Assembly: GCA_002900995.3 (NCBI GenBank)
Contig: CM035309.1
Location: 2,672,389-2,736,388 of the forward strand
Direction of reading: 5' to 3'
Source of the DNA: Ganoderma boninense
Taxonomy: Eukaryota > Basidiomycota > Agaricomycetes > Polyporales > Polyporaceae
DNA: 64,000 nucleotides
Below the pieces are notes generated by a model that was not told the origin of the DNA, did no database searches, and saw only the letters and a list, made by a program, of their open reading frames with translations. This document shows positions 1 to 12,200 of the stretch, one piece after another; within the stretch, counting starts at the first letter, position 1; every line of letters begins with the position of its first letter. Position numbers and translations under genes: made by a program.

Positions 1-2520
1 CTAGTGTCGCAAGTGCATCTTGTTGGGGATGAGGAATGGTCTCATTTAGCATCTGTTGGGACCAGCCGGCGCGGATGAACGTCCAACGAGATGGAGTAGA
101 CCAATAAACGACGGCACTGCACCAAAGGATGGATGGTTCGTGACTGTGGTACATGTTGCACTCGTTACCGCCGAGCTTGATTCGCCGGACGTTCATCGTG
201 GGGCATCAGCTGCAGCCATCTGCTCCAGCTTCCTGCTCGCTACCGGCCCCTTGAGGATGGATGATGTCCGAGGGTGCGCGGAGGGGAGCCGATCGAAGAG
301 CGAGACGAAAGACCGGTCTCTCGAGTGGTACGACGATGAACCCGTCATCAAGCACCCGTGGACATGAGAAGGGTCGGCATATTGCTGGGTAAGCCATGCA
401 CAAGGTCAGAGGCGCGTGGAGGTCGGGGTCAGCGTATGCAGGACCAAGGGCCAAGTCCAGTCCGGAGCAGTCCTGTCAACGGCACGAGAGAGATATGAGT
501 AGGGACTTCAGGGTAAGATGGAGCTGGTGTGCACGGAAACGCCTTCGTTCCAAGGCACCTACGATGTAGACATGACCCTTCTGTCGTAACTGCAGACATC
601 TTCAGGCCCTTTTCCCCCAATATGTGCCCTCCAGCACCCATAGCTACGACAGCTATTTGATTTACCTCCACCCATCCACTACCCTAAGTATGGCACATGC
701 CGCGATAGGAGAGGAACTCACCCCCGCTAGCATGAAGAAGCTCCACGTAACAGGCAGGGGATACGAGCTCGAAACTCCTTGGTGACTCCGCTGTCGACCA
801 CGGCCATCAGTTATTACGCGATCAGAGAGGTTATGCCAGGAGCGCACAGCTGTACGACGCGGCGCGCTGGGTCTGCGAGAGGAGGCAGGTGGGTTCGGAG
901 AAGGGATGCGGGGTGCATCTCGAATCTCGCGCTGAGGGCGAAAACGAGCGAATAGCGCCAGAACATAGCGTAGAGAGAAGACGTACTTGGTAATAATGTG
1001 GCAGAATATTCCTCCTTGGCCCCAAACCGGGCCACATGAGGACGATCCACGGCAAACACAAGGTCATGCAATTATTGGACACGGGCGGAGGTCGGTCGAC
1101 GAACCGTGCCGCAGTCCACGATGATGCGGCGTTGTGCAATCCAACCGACTACTGCACATGTGGAGGCCAACCCTCTTCGAGCACAAGCAAGCCAAAGCTC
1201 GAGTCGTCGGAGTGCGGAGGAACCAAGATGAAGCTGCGAGAGCCGGCGGCTGCGCTTGCTGGGGCTGCGCGTCAACAAAGGGTATCATGTGTCACTAACC
1301 CTAACCCTCCTCACGGTGGGTCAGTTTCCAGCGCGCTTGTCCCCCTGCAGACGATAGTCGATCCCCCCCTTCCACGCTCTCAATCCAAAACCTGTCTTCC
1401 CTTCAGTGTCGTCGAAAGCTATTGAACGAACCACAATCTCGCCTCCTCCGTGCCTGAGGACTTTGAAGATGGTAGAAGCACCACGAACTTGAACACTTCT
1501 CCCTCGACTCCGAATCGCCCCGTACGTCTCCCGTGTACGTGCTCCACTCAACGGCGCCGCTAACGCATATGCTACCATTAGGCAAAGAAGAAACACTCGA
1601 AAGAAGGCATCTGATAGGTGCTTGTGATGGACGCAGGGAAGAGCATCCTGTGGGGAGCACACTTACTGGTTCGTCTCGCTGTTACAGTAACGTTGGCATC
1701 CTTTTTCGTCATCCCTCTCCCTTCCCCTCATTTAATCGCTTTAGCATGCGTGCTGGCAACAGTGTGCGTGGTATTCGCCCTAGACTCCGATTAATGTGCG
1801 ACAAGGACATGCGCACCGCTCATCGTCCGCAACTTGCGCGACCTGCTGCCCAATGGCGACGCCGCGCATCCCCCTGGAATGCCCCCGGCATACACCTATT
1901 GTCTACCTTCATGTCAGCCGGACCTGTATGTCTCTCGGACTCCGCTGCCTGAGTTCCCCTCTCATCGTCCCGTTGTGGCATCCCCCACACGAACATCGTC
2001 CACGTATCTAGCTCCGGTGCATGCCGCACCATTGCTACCCCGTTCCGATCACTGGACCACTGCCAGACTGATCATCAGCTAAACGGTGAGTAGTCTTCCT
2101 GATGTCTCCATTCCAGTCCACTCGCTGACATATCGGTGGTGGCTGCCCGGATTGATTTTGTTCTTCCTCTCACACCTGCAGCGAGGCACAACACCTCCCA
2201 GTCCGCGCTCCCCGATGGAGAGACTAGTCGGCTTGATCGTAACGAAGGCCATGAGGCGTTAGCTGCCGCTGACGGGACAACGGATTTCGAGGGTAGCAAG
2301 GCCAGGACGTTTTAGAAGCTGAGCGTCGTGTCCGCTATCTCCAGCCCTGTTTGTCGCGTGTAGCTGTCGGCGGCTCTCATTGCTTGCGTCGACCGACATA
2401 CGGTATGGAACGCTGCAGACACCACCTAGCCCCCCAAAACGCATGCGAGTCAGACGGCCAAGGACAGGACAGGACGCAAGTCCTTCGTTCAGGTCGTGTG
2501 CCACGTGCTGTACCTGAGGC
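1..2520 (+). repeat. R repeat family, copy R1 (decayed)
   Basis: A long stretch that aligns by eye, in the same order and orientation, with 10.2-12.9 kb and with parts of 26.1-27.7 and 47.1-49.5 kb. Shared landmarks are the segment around 1015-1260, the two telomere-like units at 1296-1308, and the downstream segment around 1380-1680. All forward frames are short and no protein family is recognisable, so open frames here are taken as chance. It is the most diverged of the R copies; the 3' limit is approximate because similarity fades after about 2.5 kb. Confidence 0.65.
1296..1308 (-). repeat. Two telomere-like TTAGGG units in R1
   Basis: TAACCCTAACCCT, i.e. two TTAGGG units on the minus strand. 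The same short motif occurs once in each of five R copies at an equivalent position (4825-4837, 11362-11374, 27271-27283, 48306-48318), so it is part of the repeat and not a chromosome end. Confidence 0.9.
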
Positions 2521-2986
2521 CTAAAGCCAAATGATGTTGCCAGCGCACACGCCGCTCGTGGCGTATTGACTTGATTCGCTCCTCTGGCGGTCCCGAAGCT
2601 CCAGTTAGTGTCGGGGATCAACCGGCCACGAACAGGGACTGCAGACAAGGCTTGATGGAAAGGATGGTTTTAACCCTCTGGCCGTCGGTGCGGCCTCGCA
2701 AGTCTACTGCGGTGGTGGAACGACAACCGGATGATGTTCCGTCGCGCGGGCTCCATGGCCATATTTTGATCTCCGTGCGACTTGTTCTAACGGGTCAGGA
2801 TTCTCAAAGGATCGATTTGATTGACACGGGTATATGCAGAGGTATTTACCATGTTCATCCGACACAATTCCACTTAGCTTTGCATTTACGCCCAGTCTGC
2901 AGGTCCGCTCGTCTGCATGTGTCAGGAAGTTCTCTGTTCTGCGCACTATCAACAAGTCGCGTCTAGGTGCCGTACTACACAGTGAA
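2521..2986. other. No recognisable gene
   Basis: I see no conserved motif or exon here. It lies between the faded end of R1 and the 3' end of the inverted flavoprotein pseudogene, and may hold that gene's 3' flank. Confidence 0.4.
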
Positions 2987-4765
2987 TCACATCTGCCCCT
3001 CCCAAAATCCTCGACCATTCCCCTCATTTCCTTTTCCAGGCGCTTCAAACCGTGTTACGATGGAGTAGTAATATGTTCTACCCTCCTCGTACTTCTTCCG
3101 CACATCCTCGTACGCGCGCCGGATCTCGTCCACGACACCGCCGCCCCCAAGGCGCGAGCTGTCGTCAGTGGGAGACGGGCGAAGTTCGCGTGCTAGCACG
3201 GACCCAAGGAACATGCCTGCGTTAACGGTTCAGAGCGGTAATGATCCCCTGAGACAAGAGGGGATCGAAGGCTAGCGCTGCGTCGCCAACCGCGCACCAG
3301 CCTCGTCCATGGCGGCCTTGTCCTGCCCCGCTCTCGAACTCGTCCCTGGCTGTGTGCTGCGGCTCCCAGGAAGCGTATGGTTCCAGGATCGAGGATGCCG
3401 CCGTGGTGCATCGTGTGAACTTCGTCCCGGGGGAAGTTCGTAGAGAGGGACCGACACGATCGGCTCGCTGGAATCTGCAGAGTGCACGTCTGGGTGCGGA
3501 GTGCCGCGGAGAGAGCGCGCGATGTGCACCGTATCGGAATGGATGAGGTCAAGGAAGCCAGCGGTAGAGCGCGCTACTCGAGCCGTCGGATTGGAAGGGG
3601 AGGTCGTGTACATGACCAGGCGTTTCCGATGCGGGAGACGGGCAGAGTACCACCAGCCGTTCGCCGCGGCCTCGATGAGGGTACGGGTATCGACGTCGCT
3701 GTCCGCCAAGTCGGGATCGGCATCGACGCTCTCGAGAACGATGTAGAACGCGAGGAGGTCCGAATGCTTGCGCGTTGTGGCCCCGATCTGGTGCTCCAGG
3801 TGAGTAGGTCTCAAAACGCGCAATTTGAGTTGCTCTTACTGACCTTCTGCGCTACAGATGCTTTGCGACCAGTGGTGTCGACTAGCCACTTGGCCCTGAA
3901 AGTTTCCTTCGCGTTAGACTCTGCGAATCGGATGTCGGCCTCCCGTCCGAACCAACGTGAGTGGGCTGTACCCTCCACGTCCATGTCCATGCGCCGTATC
4001 GTACCACTTTTACCCTTCAAGAGCATGATGCCACAAGCCTCGCGCAGCGTCTCATCGAAGCACGCACGATCGAGGTTCCAGCCCGCTCCGTAGGGATTCA
4101 TAAGGGAGTACGTTTCGTGGAGCTCGGCGCTGGCCCATGCTGACGCGTTTCCTGTACAGGTGTCGTGCAGGTCCTTCGATGTGTCCTCAGTAACGCGGTG
4201 CAGGAGTGATGGATGAAGTATGGACAGTGGACGTCTCGCCGCGGCGGGCAGGGACTCGCCGATATGTACGTGTCGATCAGTCCACGCTCTATCTTACGAC
4301 TAATGTTCCCTGATGCATGTCGTACAACGGGCATGCTGTCGATTTCCAGCAAGACGACCTGTTATATGATCAGCGGGATGTAGCGCTGCAATAATAGATT
4401 ACGGGTCCTGAATCGAGCATCGTCTACGACAAGAACTGCATAGAAGAAATGAAAAGAAGGGAGATGCATGCCAAGGCGTGCGGTGATTCGAGGGTTGTAC
4501 TTACAAGGAACACCCAACGTTCAGGTCCCACACTGTACGGTCTCATCGTCCGCATAAAAATTCAAGTCAGCAAATGGGTTGTCCTTCCGGGTGGCGTAAG
4601 CTTGTAGACTGGCACACATACACGGGAGACGTACGGGGCCAGGCTAGGTGCTGCCATCTTCGGCATTTTCAAAATCGCCTCTTCAGACGCGGCGGAGGTG
4701 AGGGCGTAGTCATTGTAGTCGCCATTGATGGCGCTGGGGAGAAAACAGACTTTGGACTGAGACAT
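2987..4765 (-). pseudogene. LodB/halogenase-like FAD-dependent oxidoreductase, decayed
   Basis: On the minus strand a series of motifs appears in the order expected for a FAD-dependent oxidoreductase of the tryptophan-halogenase/LodB kind. These are a VVLLEIDSMP segment near 4340-4370, HIGESLPAAARR near 4225-4265, AGWNLDRACFD near 4065, WLVDTTGRKAS near 3870-3890, GWWYSARLP near 3640-3660, and the FAD-loop segment GDAALAFDPLLSQG near 3240-3285. A C-terminal piece follows, with a YEDVRKKYEEGR segment near 3110-3145. LodB-type proteins are flavoenzymes that modify a partner oxidase; halogenase relatives act on small molecules. The N-terminal GxGxxG is not recognisable. The frame breaks between ITALN and the MFLGSVLAREL segment near 3210-3230, where about seven extra bases bring a stop, and the usual Ser in FDPLSSQG is Leu. 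The upstream part is homologous to the R repeats. Probably non-functional; family assignment is from motifs only. Confidence 0.65.
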
Positions 4766-4880
4766 TAAAGGGAGAACGGGAGGACAGAGTGGGATGGGGA
4801 CTCGGAGACAGCAACTGGTGGACCAGGGTTAGGGTTATTGCCACGTGCCACGCGTTGTTGACGCCTATTGACGCGTCGGA
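4370..4880 (-). repeat. R repeat family, inverted copy R2 (5' part of the flavoprotein gene)
   Basis: Read on the minus strand this aligns with 11362-11895, 27271-27720 and 48306-48800. It holds the two telomere-like units (4825-4837), then a segment with GATTTTGAAAATGCCG, then CCGTACGTCTCCCGTGTATG, then a CTACATCCCGCTGATCAT segment leading to CAG|GTCGTCTTGCTGGAAATCG. Here it runs straight into the flavoprotein exons, which shows what R was derived from. It is the only R copy in this orientation with that continuation. Confidence 0.75.
4825..4837 (+). repeat. Two telomere-like TTAGGG units in R2
   Basis: AGGGTTAGGGTTA on the plus strand, inverted relative to the other four copies, in keeping with the inverted orientation of R2. 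It lies just upstream of the flavoprotein pseudogene. Confidence 0.9.
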
Positions 4881-5180
4881 TGGGAGTCACATGATCTTGT
4901 TGACAGGACGCGTCGCATAAACGCACTGCGCAGTGGCAGTCGCGACGTGTTTTCTCTCCTCCTTCCTCTCTCCATCGCTAATCCCATTTTTCGCTGGCAT
5001 CTCATCAGGTGAGTACACGTGTCTCTCCTTGCAGGCATTGCGGTTGTGGCCACGTACATGGGCATGGAGCGTCCCTCAGTCGGACCCGTGGCTGGACAGC
5101 CCAGTGACTGTGTGCGTATGGTTGCTTTCATCACGCGTTGAGGAAGTGAAGGCGGCGCGCACCGTCCATTTTAATGACGT
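4881..5180. other. No recognisable gene
   Basis: Nothing here matches a gene family I recognise, and no convincing splice-linked exons are seen. It separates R2 from the tandem repeat pair. Confidence 0.4.
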
Positions 5181-5455
5181 GCAGAGTGCGCCATCGCTGC
5201 AGTCTGAAGCAGAGAGTGTCGAATGCCATCCGCCTGTGCTGCAGACCGTGGCGACAATGACGCGCCTGTAAGCCAATTGAGATGTACGATGTGCTTCGTT
5301 TTCATTACTTTCAGGGCTCCCGCGCGATTTATGCCTCCCAACAACGTGCAGTGCGCCGTGGTCGCAGCTGTGAGCAGCATAGAGTGTCAAATGCCATCCG
5401 CCTATGCTGCGGACTGCTGCGACCGCGACGCGCCTGTAAGTCGTTGAGGCGCACA
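5181..5455 (+). repeat. Two diverged tandem units, ~166 bp apart
   Basis: Two units share landmarks in the same order: a GCAG.GTGCGCC start (5181 and 5347), then GAGTGTC.AATGCCATCCGCCT (about 5215 and 5382), then GACGCGCCTGTAAG (about 5260 and 5428). The spacing is about 166 bp. Each unit also ends with similar GCGC/CACAAAG-type text. The repeats are too diverged to call a recent array. Confidence 0.65.
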
Positions 5456-6199
5456 AAGCACGCGTTCTCGAATCATGGCTGTCACTGTTCGGGACCTAAC
5501 ACACTCTTGGTCTATATCTCAGCCCATCCCACCCTGGCGTTGGAGAGTCCTCTTCTCCACGCTGTGTCTGCTGGTCTCACCTCCCCACCTGCACACCTGT
5601 AGTACATAACTCGTACAAGATGCTCCCTTGGTCTGTTCATCCTACATTGGGATGCGATCAGCCGGGAACAAGGCAGAGAGATCGCTTCAAGCAGCGAAGA
5701 CGAACAGTTGGGCGGTTTGGAGATGACGCAAAGAATTTATATGTCACCAGTACGTTGAAGGTCTGTACATCACTCTTTATGGCTGCTATCCTGCGTCCCC
5801 GGAGCTTGCAAGTTCTCTCCCCTGCTCTTCCTCTCCCGTTTCCGGCCTCTCCCGCCTCCTGCTGGGAAGACGTGCACGGCCCTAACACTGCCAGTCTCCA
5901 GTCCCTGGGCTTGCCGACCACGTCTTGCCCCAATCCCAACGTCGGTGTCCTGCGGCATATGCTTGACGTCCTCAAACTGCGGCGACATCGTTCGTGCGCT
6001 GCAAATCCACTCTGGACCGCACGGCCTGCCCCCACTTGGCCGACCGATGTCGGCTTTCTTCTCCTGTGGTGCGTCACATCCCTCATACCTGTCAGTCTTG
6101 ACTCCAACGGCAGCGTTTATGGTGAGTCTCCGCCTGCTCTAAGCTGCGCTCAGGCATGCTAATTCGCGAGGCATGATATAGGCTTGCGCCTCCACCAAT
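5456..6199. other. No recognisable gene; long open frames of doubtful meaning
   Basis: A 180-codon plus frame (5620-6162) and a 149-codon minus frame overlap here. Neither shows a domain, a signal peptide or a hydrophobic pattern that I recognise, and the region is GC-rich, which favours chance open frames. Confidence 0.4.
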
Positions 6200-7300
6200 T
6201 GGCCTGTCTGCGACCGCCATGTCTTGTTTGCTGGACAAATGCCTGCGGCTTCCATGTCCTAAATCGGCTGCGCAACTTTTCGCCGAGGGTCGACACCCAT
6301 GCGAATGCGCGCTCCCCTGCTGCATGATCCCTCTGTTTATTCAGCGACATGGCGCTGCAACGACCCCTCAGTCGCCATCTCAAGTTCCCTGAGCGGGCGC
6401 CCTCCATCAAAGTTCGCCGAAGAGCCTTTTGGTGAGAGTCGGCGGCCCAGCAGATGCGCTTCCCTGCTGCTAAAGATGTCTTTCATCCAGACTCTCGACT
6501 TCCCGGGCAGACGGTGCTCGAACAACTTTGTCGCTCCAGTGCCAAGTTCACTCGCTGGCCGCCTGCAACCTCCGGGTCCCACAACTGTTCCAGAACTTTT
6601 CTCGGGGGTCGACGACTCTTTTTGATTCGCTCTGACCTCTACCATGGAGTCGAGTTTCAAAGAGAACGAAACTAGAAAGCACCTGCCGCCCTCGTCTGAA
6701 GTTACCTCGCCATTCGCGGTCCCTCCCCTTCAGCTAAATCCACCACAGAAGTGTGCGCTCGCGGTCCACGACTTCTTCAATGTGCTCGTTCGGTGTCCGA
6801 CTCCTGGAATTGGCTGTCGTATGAAACTGCTGTGGCATTGGCTTGTCGGCCTCGCCGCGAGTTCGCTCTATGGGCCGCTCCCAGTTCCGGCACCCAGATC
6901 AGCTGCAGGCCTTTTCGCTGGAGTTCGAGGCCCATCCAGATGCGCTTTCCTGGTGCGAAACCCTTCCTCCATTATGTAATCACGTCTCGAGTGTAACAGC
7001 AATGGCGCTGGCGCGTCGTCGCGGTCTCCAGTGCGCCGCCCGCGTGCCCTCCACCCCAGCCACCCCAACCACTGAAAACTGCCACCTAACTTTTCGCTGA
7101 TGATCGACACCCCTGCGGATGCTCTCCCTTGCTACCCGACCCCTCCGTCCTCAGCCTCTCGAGTCTCGAGTAGAATGGCTCTCGGACGGGCCCTTCGTCA
7201 CAGTCATACGCTCGCTCGCCGGGCGCCTCCATCCCCACCACTAAGTTTCCGATCGCAACGACATTCTGTGGCCGCGCGGCTCAGAGGAAGACAGATCGCA
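6200..7300 (+). repeat. Degenerate tandem repeat, period about 165-175 bp
   Basis: Related phrases recur in the same order. A (A)CTTTTCGC/TTCGCCGA phrase lies near 6278, 6412, 6596, 6910 and 7088. An AGATGCGC..CCCTGCTGC phrase lies near 6305, 6452, 6938 and 7117. A GGCGCTGC..GTCGC..AAGTTC phrase lies near 6345, 6500, 6825, 6998 and 7172. Spacings are roughly one or two times 170 bp. Divergence between units is high, and I see no gene. Confidence 0.5.
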
Positions 7301-9249
7301 CCCCTCGCGGATATCCTCGACCTCTTTGCCCCACCCCGCATTGACCGTGTGACCCTCAAATGCACCGCCCCCATCCATGACACTTCACTGCGGACCTCGG
7401 ACGTCGTTTCGGGCTCGGAGGGCGCGGCCGCACCTACTCATGGTTGGCCTCCTGGAGACTCACTCGTCGGTGTGCGACATGTCCGCGCACATGCCTGTGT
7501 ATTCAGAGGTCGTTTCTTGGACCTCGACCCTGCTGCTCGTTGCCTGCCCACCTCCAAGTCAGCCACTCACTCAGAGCCTTATCCCCCCGCGCCCCAACTC
7601 GTTTCGCAGACTCTCGTCCTCGAGTGCTATTCTCCTGACGAGAGGCACCGTCACGCAGTGCCGGCTACGGCCCCCTCCGCTGCGCGGTGCCACAGGCCGC
7701 CACAGGGCAGAACGAGCAGGTGCGAGCTCGCGAGTAAGCAAGTTGCCGGCCACGAGGAGCACCCAGCCCGTGGAGCTCGTGCCCCGTCGCGCACGATGAC
7801 CTTCCAGGTGAAGCCTTGAAGAACCGGCCCAGGGGCACTAGCCCGGGATTGTGCTGCCTGCGCATCCGAGGATCTTTGGCTCGTACATAGTTCTTGTTCT
7901 GCTGGACAGCGTACACATTGAACTTCCAGATTTTGCCAGTAGGGCCGGGCGGTGTGTCATCCCTGGTGCACAGAAAAGGCTCATAGAGCACTTCGCACCG
8001 TCCTCGTTTGCTCTATGCACATCCCAGGAAGCGTGAGTCGGACCCTGGAGACGGAGACGAAGCCGGGCCGCAGATAAGTAAAGGACGGGCGTGCGACTAA
8101 GATGGGGCGCGGCGAGGTATCTGGAATGGTGTCTGGAATGATGGCTGGGGTCGGAATGAGAGCACGTGCGACCTGCGGAGGTGTATATGCAAACCGCAAC
8201 ATCTCTCGACCGGCGCGGCGGCAGCCCCAGTGACGTCGAACGATATGGCAGGGCGGAGGTATTTCTTCGCCCTTGGGCTCGGCTGAGCTGCTGCTGGCTG
8301 CGTCTCCGTCTAGGCCCATGTCTTTGCCTGCGTCGGAACACCAGTTATCGTGACCTTACAAACCGGGGCTTGACGACAAGACTGCGATTTCAAGGGGCCC
8401 TTCGTTGGAGTGTGGTCTGACACCGGTGCTGGCACCGCCATAACAGGTGCTGGTGTGACGCATCGCGGCAAGATGTGCCTTCGCTAAAATATTAATGCTC
8501 CCATTTGCACCCTGAGTTCGCTTCCTCGACGACATCGAGCCCGCACCGAAGAAGTTAACATGGTTCCTATTCACCTTGAGAGCAGCAGAAGGGAATGGCG
8601 GCTTCGGTGACCGTCCTACGCGAGAGCGAGTCGCGCCTGTATGCCACGGGCGGCACGTCCGCCGACACGTCCCCAGCCATACGGTCCAGCACGCGGCACA
8701 CGACGTCCACGAGGGACCAGTTCACTGTTGTTCACATATTGTCCCTGCCCGACTAGGTCGCGTCGTGAGCGACGAAGTGGCGATTGCAGCGTTCGAGACC
8801 GTATGTGGGTCGACGCCAGGCGAATTGAAGAACCGGAGACAGATACAGTGACCATAGAGAAGGTTGGCGACAGCGGACACGATCCCCAGCTGCTAAAGCG
8901 TGTCCGGCGGGCTATTGCTACTCTTGCCATCTATCTTCTCCTCAACGGCAGCGGACTCCTCCAGCCCTCTTTCCATACGATCGCGCCATATGGCTTGGGG
9001 CATGGAAGAGCTAGGTCCAAGTGGTGCATCTCGCTAAAAATCCGTTCGAGGGAGGCAGGAGGTCAGGGCTTAGTGGACAAGCAAGCCGCAGCTCGGTATC
9101 GACGGCGATACGACGTACGTGGGCATGCGAATGATGCGTTGGTGCGTGGACACAGGGAGAGGGACAGACGCGACCAGCAAGATCGACGGCGGATCGGAAG
9201 GCTGCTGCACATTTGCATCCATGTGGAGACGAGCCGGGCACATGCAGTG
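7301..9249. other. Gene-poor stretch with an inverted R-related piece
   Basis: No protein family is recognisable. The GC-rich text is open in several frames at once, including a 239-codon plus frame (7100-7819) and a 336-codon plus frame (8641-9651), and I treat these as chance. The minus strand at about 8590-8900 resembles the plus strand at 12650-12870 and 2240-2500: both contain a GCGACAGCGGACAC-type segment and a CCCTCGTG.AGGTCGTGTGCC.TGTGCTGGACC-type segment. So part of this stretch is an inverted R fragment. Confidence 0.4.
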
Positions 9250-12200
9250 AACAGCCTCCTTGCAGGTGTTCCTACATGCATGTACTGCGTCGGCGACCTC
9301 ATCAAGGACTATGAGTGCATGACTAGTCCGTGGCTAGGGCTTGTACTCTGGTCACATCCCCGGCGCACCCTGCGTGTTCATGAAGCTCGCCACGCCGCAG
9401 TCAGCGCAGCCTGCGATCACGACGTCGTCGAGAACGTCGTGCCAGGGCTGTCGCGGTGGCCATGTACACAGCTGGCTGTGGGTCGAGTCCTCGTCCGTCT
9501 CAGGGCCAACAATTCGCCTCGCCCTGTTGGCAGAGCTAGTGGCAGAAGCGGCTATCGAATCGAGAGGGAGGCCACAGAGACAGGTCTCTTAATGTTGCAA
9601 CGAGGAGGCTATCGTCAGGTACCCGTGGACATGAACGGAGTGCGCGCGTAGCTAGCTGCCGGGCACGATGTCTGCAGGTATCTGGAGATCGCAGTCAGCG
9701 CACGGGAGACCTAGGAGAGCAGTGCGGTGCAGACCACAGTGACAAGGGCAGGTAGGTACAAGTGGGGCACGCCAGAGTAAGATGTGACCAGTGCGTACTC
9801 AAATATATTCGTTCCATGGTACATACGGGGTACACGCACCTCCCTATCCTCACTGCAGACCTCTTCAAGCCCGGCTCTCCCAGTATGTGCAACCCAGTGT
9901 ACGCAGCATCGAACTGGCGTTGATCCACTCTTTCTAGCCCTTCTTATCTGCAATGTCGTAAAGGCGGTGGACTCACAAATGCCAACAAGGTCAAATCATT
10001 GCTCCAGGGAGACGAGACGGCTCCGAGCTTGAGACGCTATGAGGACCTGGTAGTCGATATTGGCTGGCCGTGACGTGTGCCGCGGGCTCAAAGGTCCAGC
10101 GCGAGATACAGAGCTTCAGATAAGAGGGGAGGCGGAGGGATCGCAAGAGGTGGCGTCCCGGGTTTGGAAGAGGAAGACGGTGCATGTGAATTCGGAGGCA
10201 AAGGAGGCCGAGGATACAAGGTCGCTGCATTGACGGATGGAAAGCCCGTGTTACTGGTACACGTCGCCGACATCACCGCAGAGCTCTGGTCGTGGGAAGT
10301 TCATCGTTGGGCATCAGCTACAGATGCGAATGCCGGTCCTGTTCCCCGCTCGCTACCGAGGCTGTCGGAGTGTCTGTACAGGGGAGCCCAAAGACACTCA
10401 AGACGAAGGACGTCTGGAAGTATACGACGAGGAGCCCCTCGTTGAGCACCCGTTGACACCAGTGAAGAGTGCGTGACGCGGCAGGTTGCATGAGACGTCT
10501 CAGGATGTCTGGAGGTAGGGGTCAGCGTAGGGTAGACCGAGAGGGCAAGGACAATAGCAGTGGGGTGCGGATGATTATTGACAGTGGCGGCACCAGCGGG
10601 GCATAAGTAGGGCAAACTTACATGACACAACACGCACCTCGCTGTCCTCACCCCGCAGAGCTCTTTGATCCGGCTCTCCCAGTATATGCGCCCACGGTTG
10701 TCCACAGCCCAGACCTCGAGTTGATCCACCTCCTCCCAGCCTTTTCCCTCCGCGACATCACACGATATGAGATGAACTCACAACTCCCGACAGGGTCAAA
10801 TCCTCCAGAGACTTGAAAATTTGCGAGAACTCCGTAGTCGACGACGGCCTCCAGATGTTGTGCGTGCTCAGGAGTCCGGCGAGGACCATACAGCCTCGGA
10901 TGAGAAGGGAGATGACGGGGCCGCACGATGTAGCCTCCGGGGTGTGCAAGATGAAGGTGGGTTCAGAGAAGGGATGTGGAACGCGTCTACGATCACCTGC
11001 GTGAGGGAAAAAAGAGTGAAACACGAACTGTAGTGACTGAAAACGTACTTGAGAGTAGCATGGCAGAATGTCGCTCCTTGGCCCCACAGGGGGACGAGCC
11101 ACTGTGCAAACACCACGTCATGCAATCCTTGGACACGGGCGGAGGTCGGTCGACGACCCGTGCCGCAGACCACAATAACGCAGCGTTGGGCAACCCGGCT
11201 GACTACCGCACATGTGGAGGCCAACCGTCGTCGGACACGGACAACCCAAAGCTCGTGCCGTCAGAGTGCGGAGGAAGCAAGATGCAGTCGCGAAAACTGA
11301 CGGCTGCGCCTCCGCAGGCTTGCGCTGCGCTGCGCACGCGCCAGCGGGCGACACGTGCCGATAACCCTAACCCTCACGTACCGGCTACCTCGTCTCCGTC
11401 CTCCGCAGCACTCCGACCCTCGCCCTCAATAGCCGCTTCATTTCATCCCTCTCACTGTCTCAATCCGACGTATGTTGCCATCCCAGTGTGGTAAAGGGCC
11501 ACTGCCATAACGCTATCGCCTCCGCCATGCCTCCAGAGACGATTTTGAAAGATGGCAGAACTTCAAGTAGCGCAGCAAACGCTGCTCCCTCCACCGCAAG
11601 CCTAACTCCGTACGTCTCCTGGGTATATGTGCGAGTCTACAAGCTTACACCATTCGAAGGGGGGCCTCATTTGAAGACTCTAGATGATGCGAAACATGAG
11701 ACCGTACAATAAAGAGGCTGAACGCCGGGTGTTCCCTGTACAACCCTCCAGTCACCATGCACCTTGGTATGCCTCTCCATTCTTTTCGCTCTTCCATGCA
11801 GCTTATCTCGACGGCGGGGCTCTAATCAGGACCATATACCCGTTGCTGCAGTGTTACATCCCTCTCATCACGTCACAGGCAGCCTTGCTGGAAACCGACG
11901 GCCGCAAACCCGTTCTGCCCATGAAGCCTTGCACAACGAGAGCGCCGCTACTTCCGCCTAGAAAAGAAGCAGTGTTAGACTGAGTGCATCTGGCGCGTAC
12001 CAGTGGTCGCGACGGGGAAGAGCATCCCGGGAGGGAGCCTACTGACAGGTTCGTCTCCCTCTTGCCACCCTTCTTCCCCCTCCCTCTCCCTTCTCTCTAT
12101 TTTGTCGCCATTGCATGCCTGCCAACTGCTATGGGCGTAGAATTCAACTTGTACCATATTCGACGGTCGGCGGTGGCAGCGGATGAACCCGCAGCAAGCA

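Noticed and set aside
1296..1308. Chromosome end or true telomere
   Set aside because: Only two TTAGGG units per site, at the same internal position of a repeat, and in both orientations.
5620..6162. 180-codon plus frame and overlapping minus frame
   Set aside because: No family features on either strand; mutual overlap suggests chance.
7100..7819. 239-codon open frame on the plus strand
   Set aside because: Composition is Pro/Arg/Ser-rich with no recognisable motif, and the first part lies in the degenerate tandem repeat.
8641..9651. 336-codon open frame on the plus strand
   Set aside because: GC-rich DNA with overlapping open frames and no domain or exon pattern; part of it is inverted R sequence.
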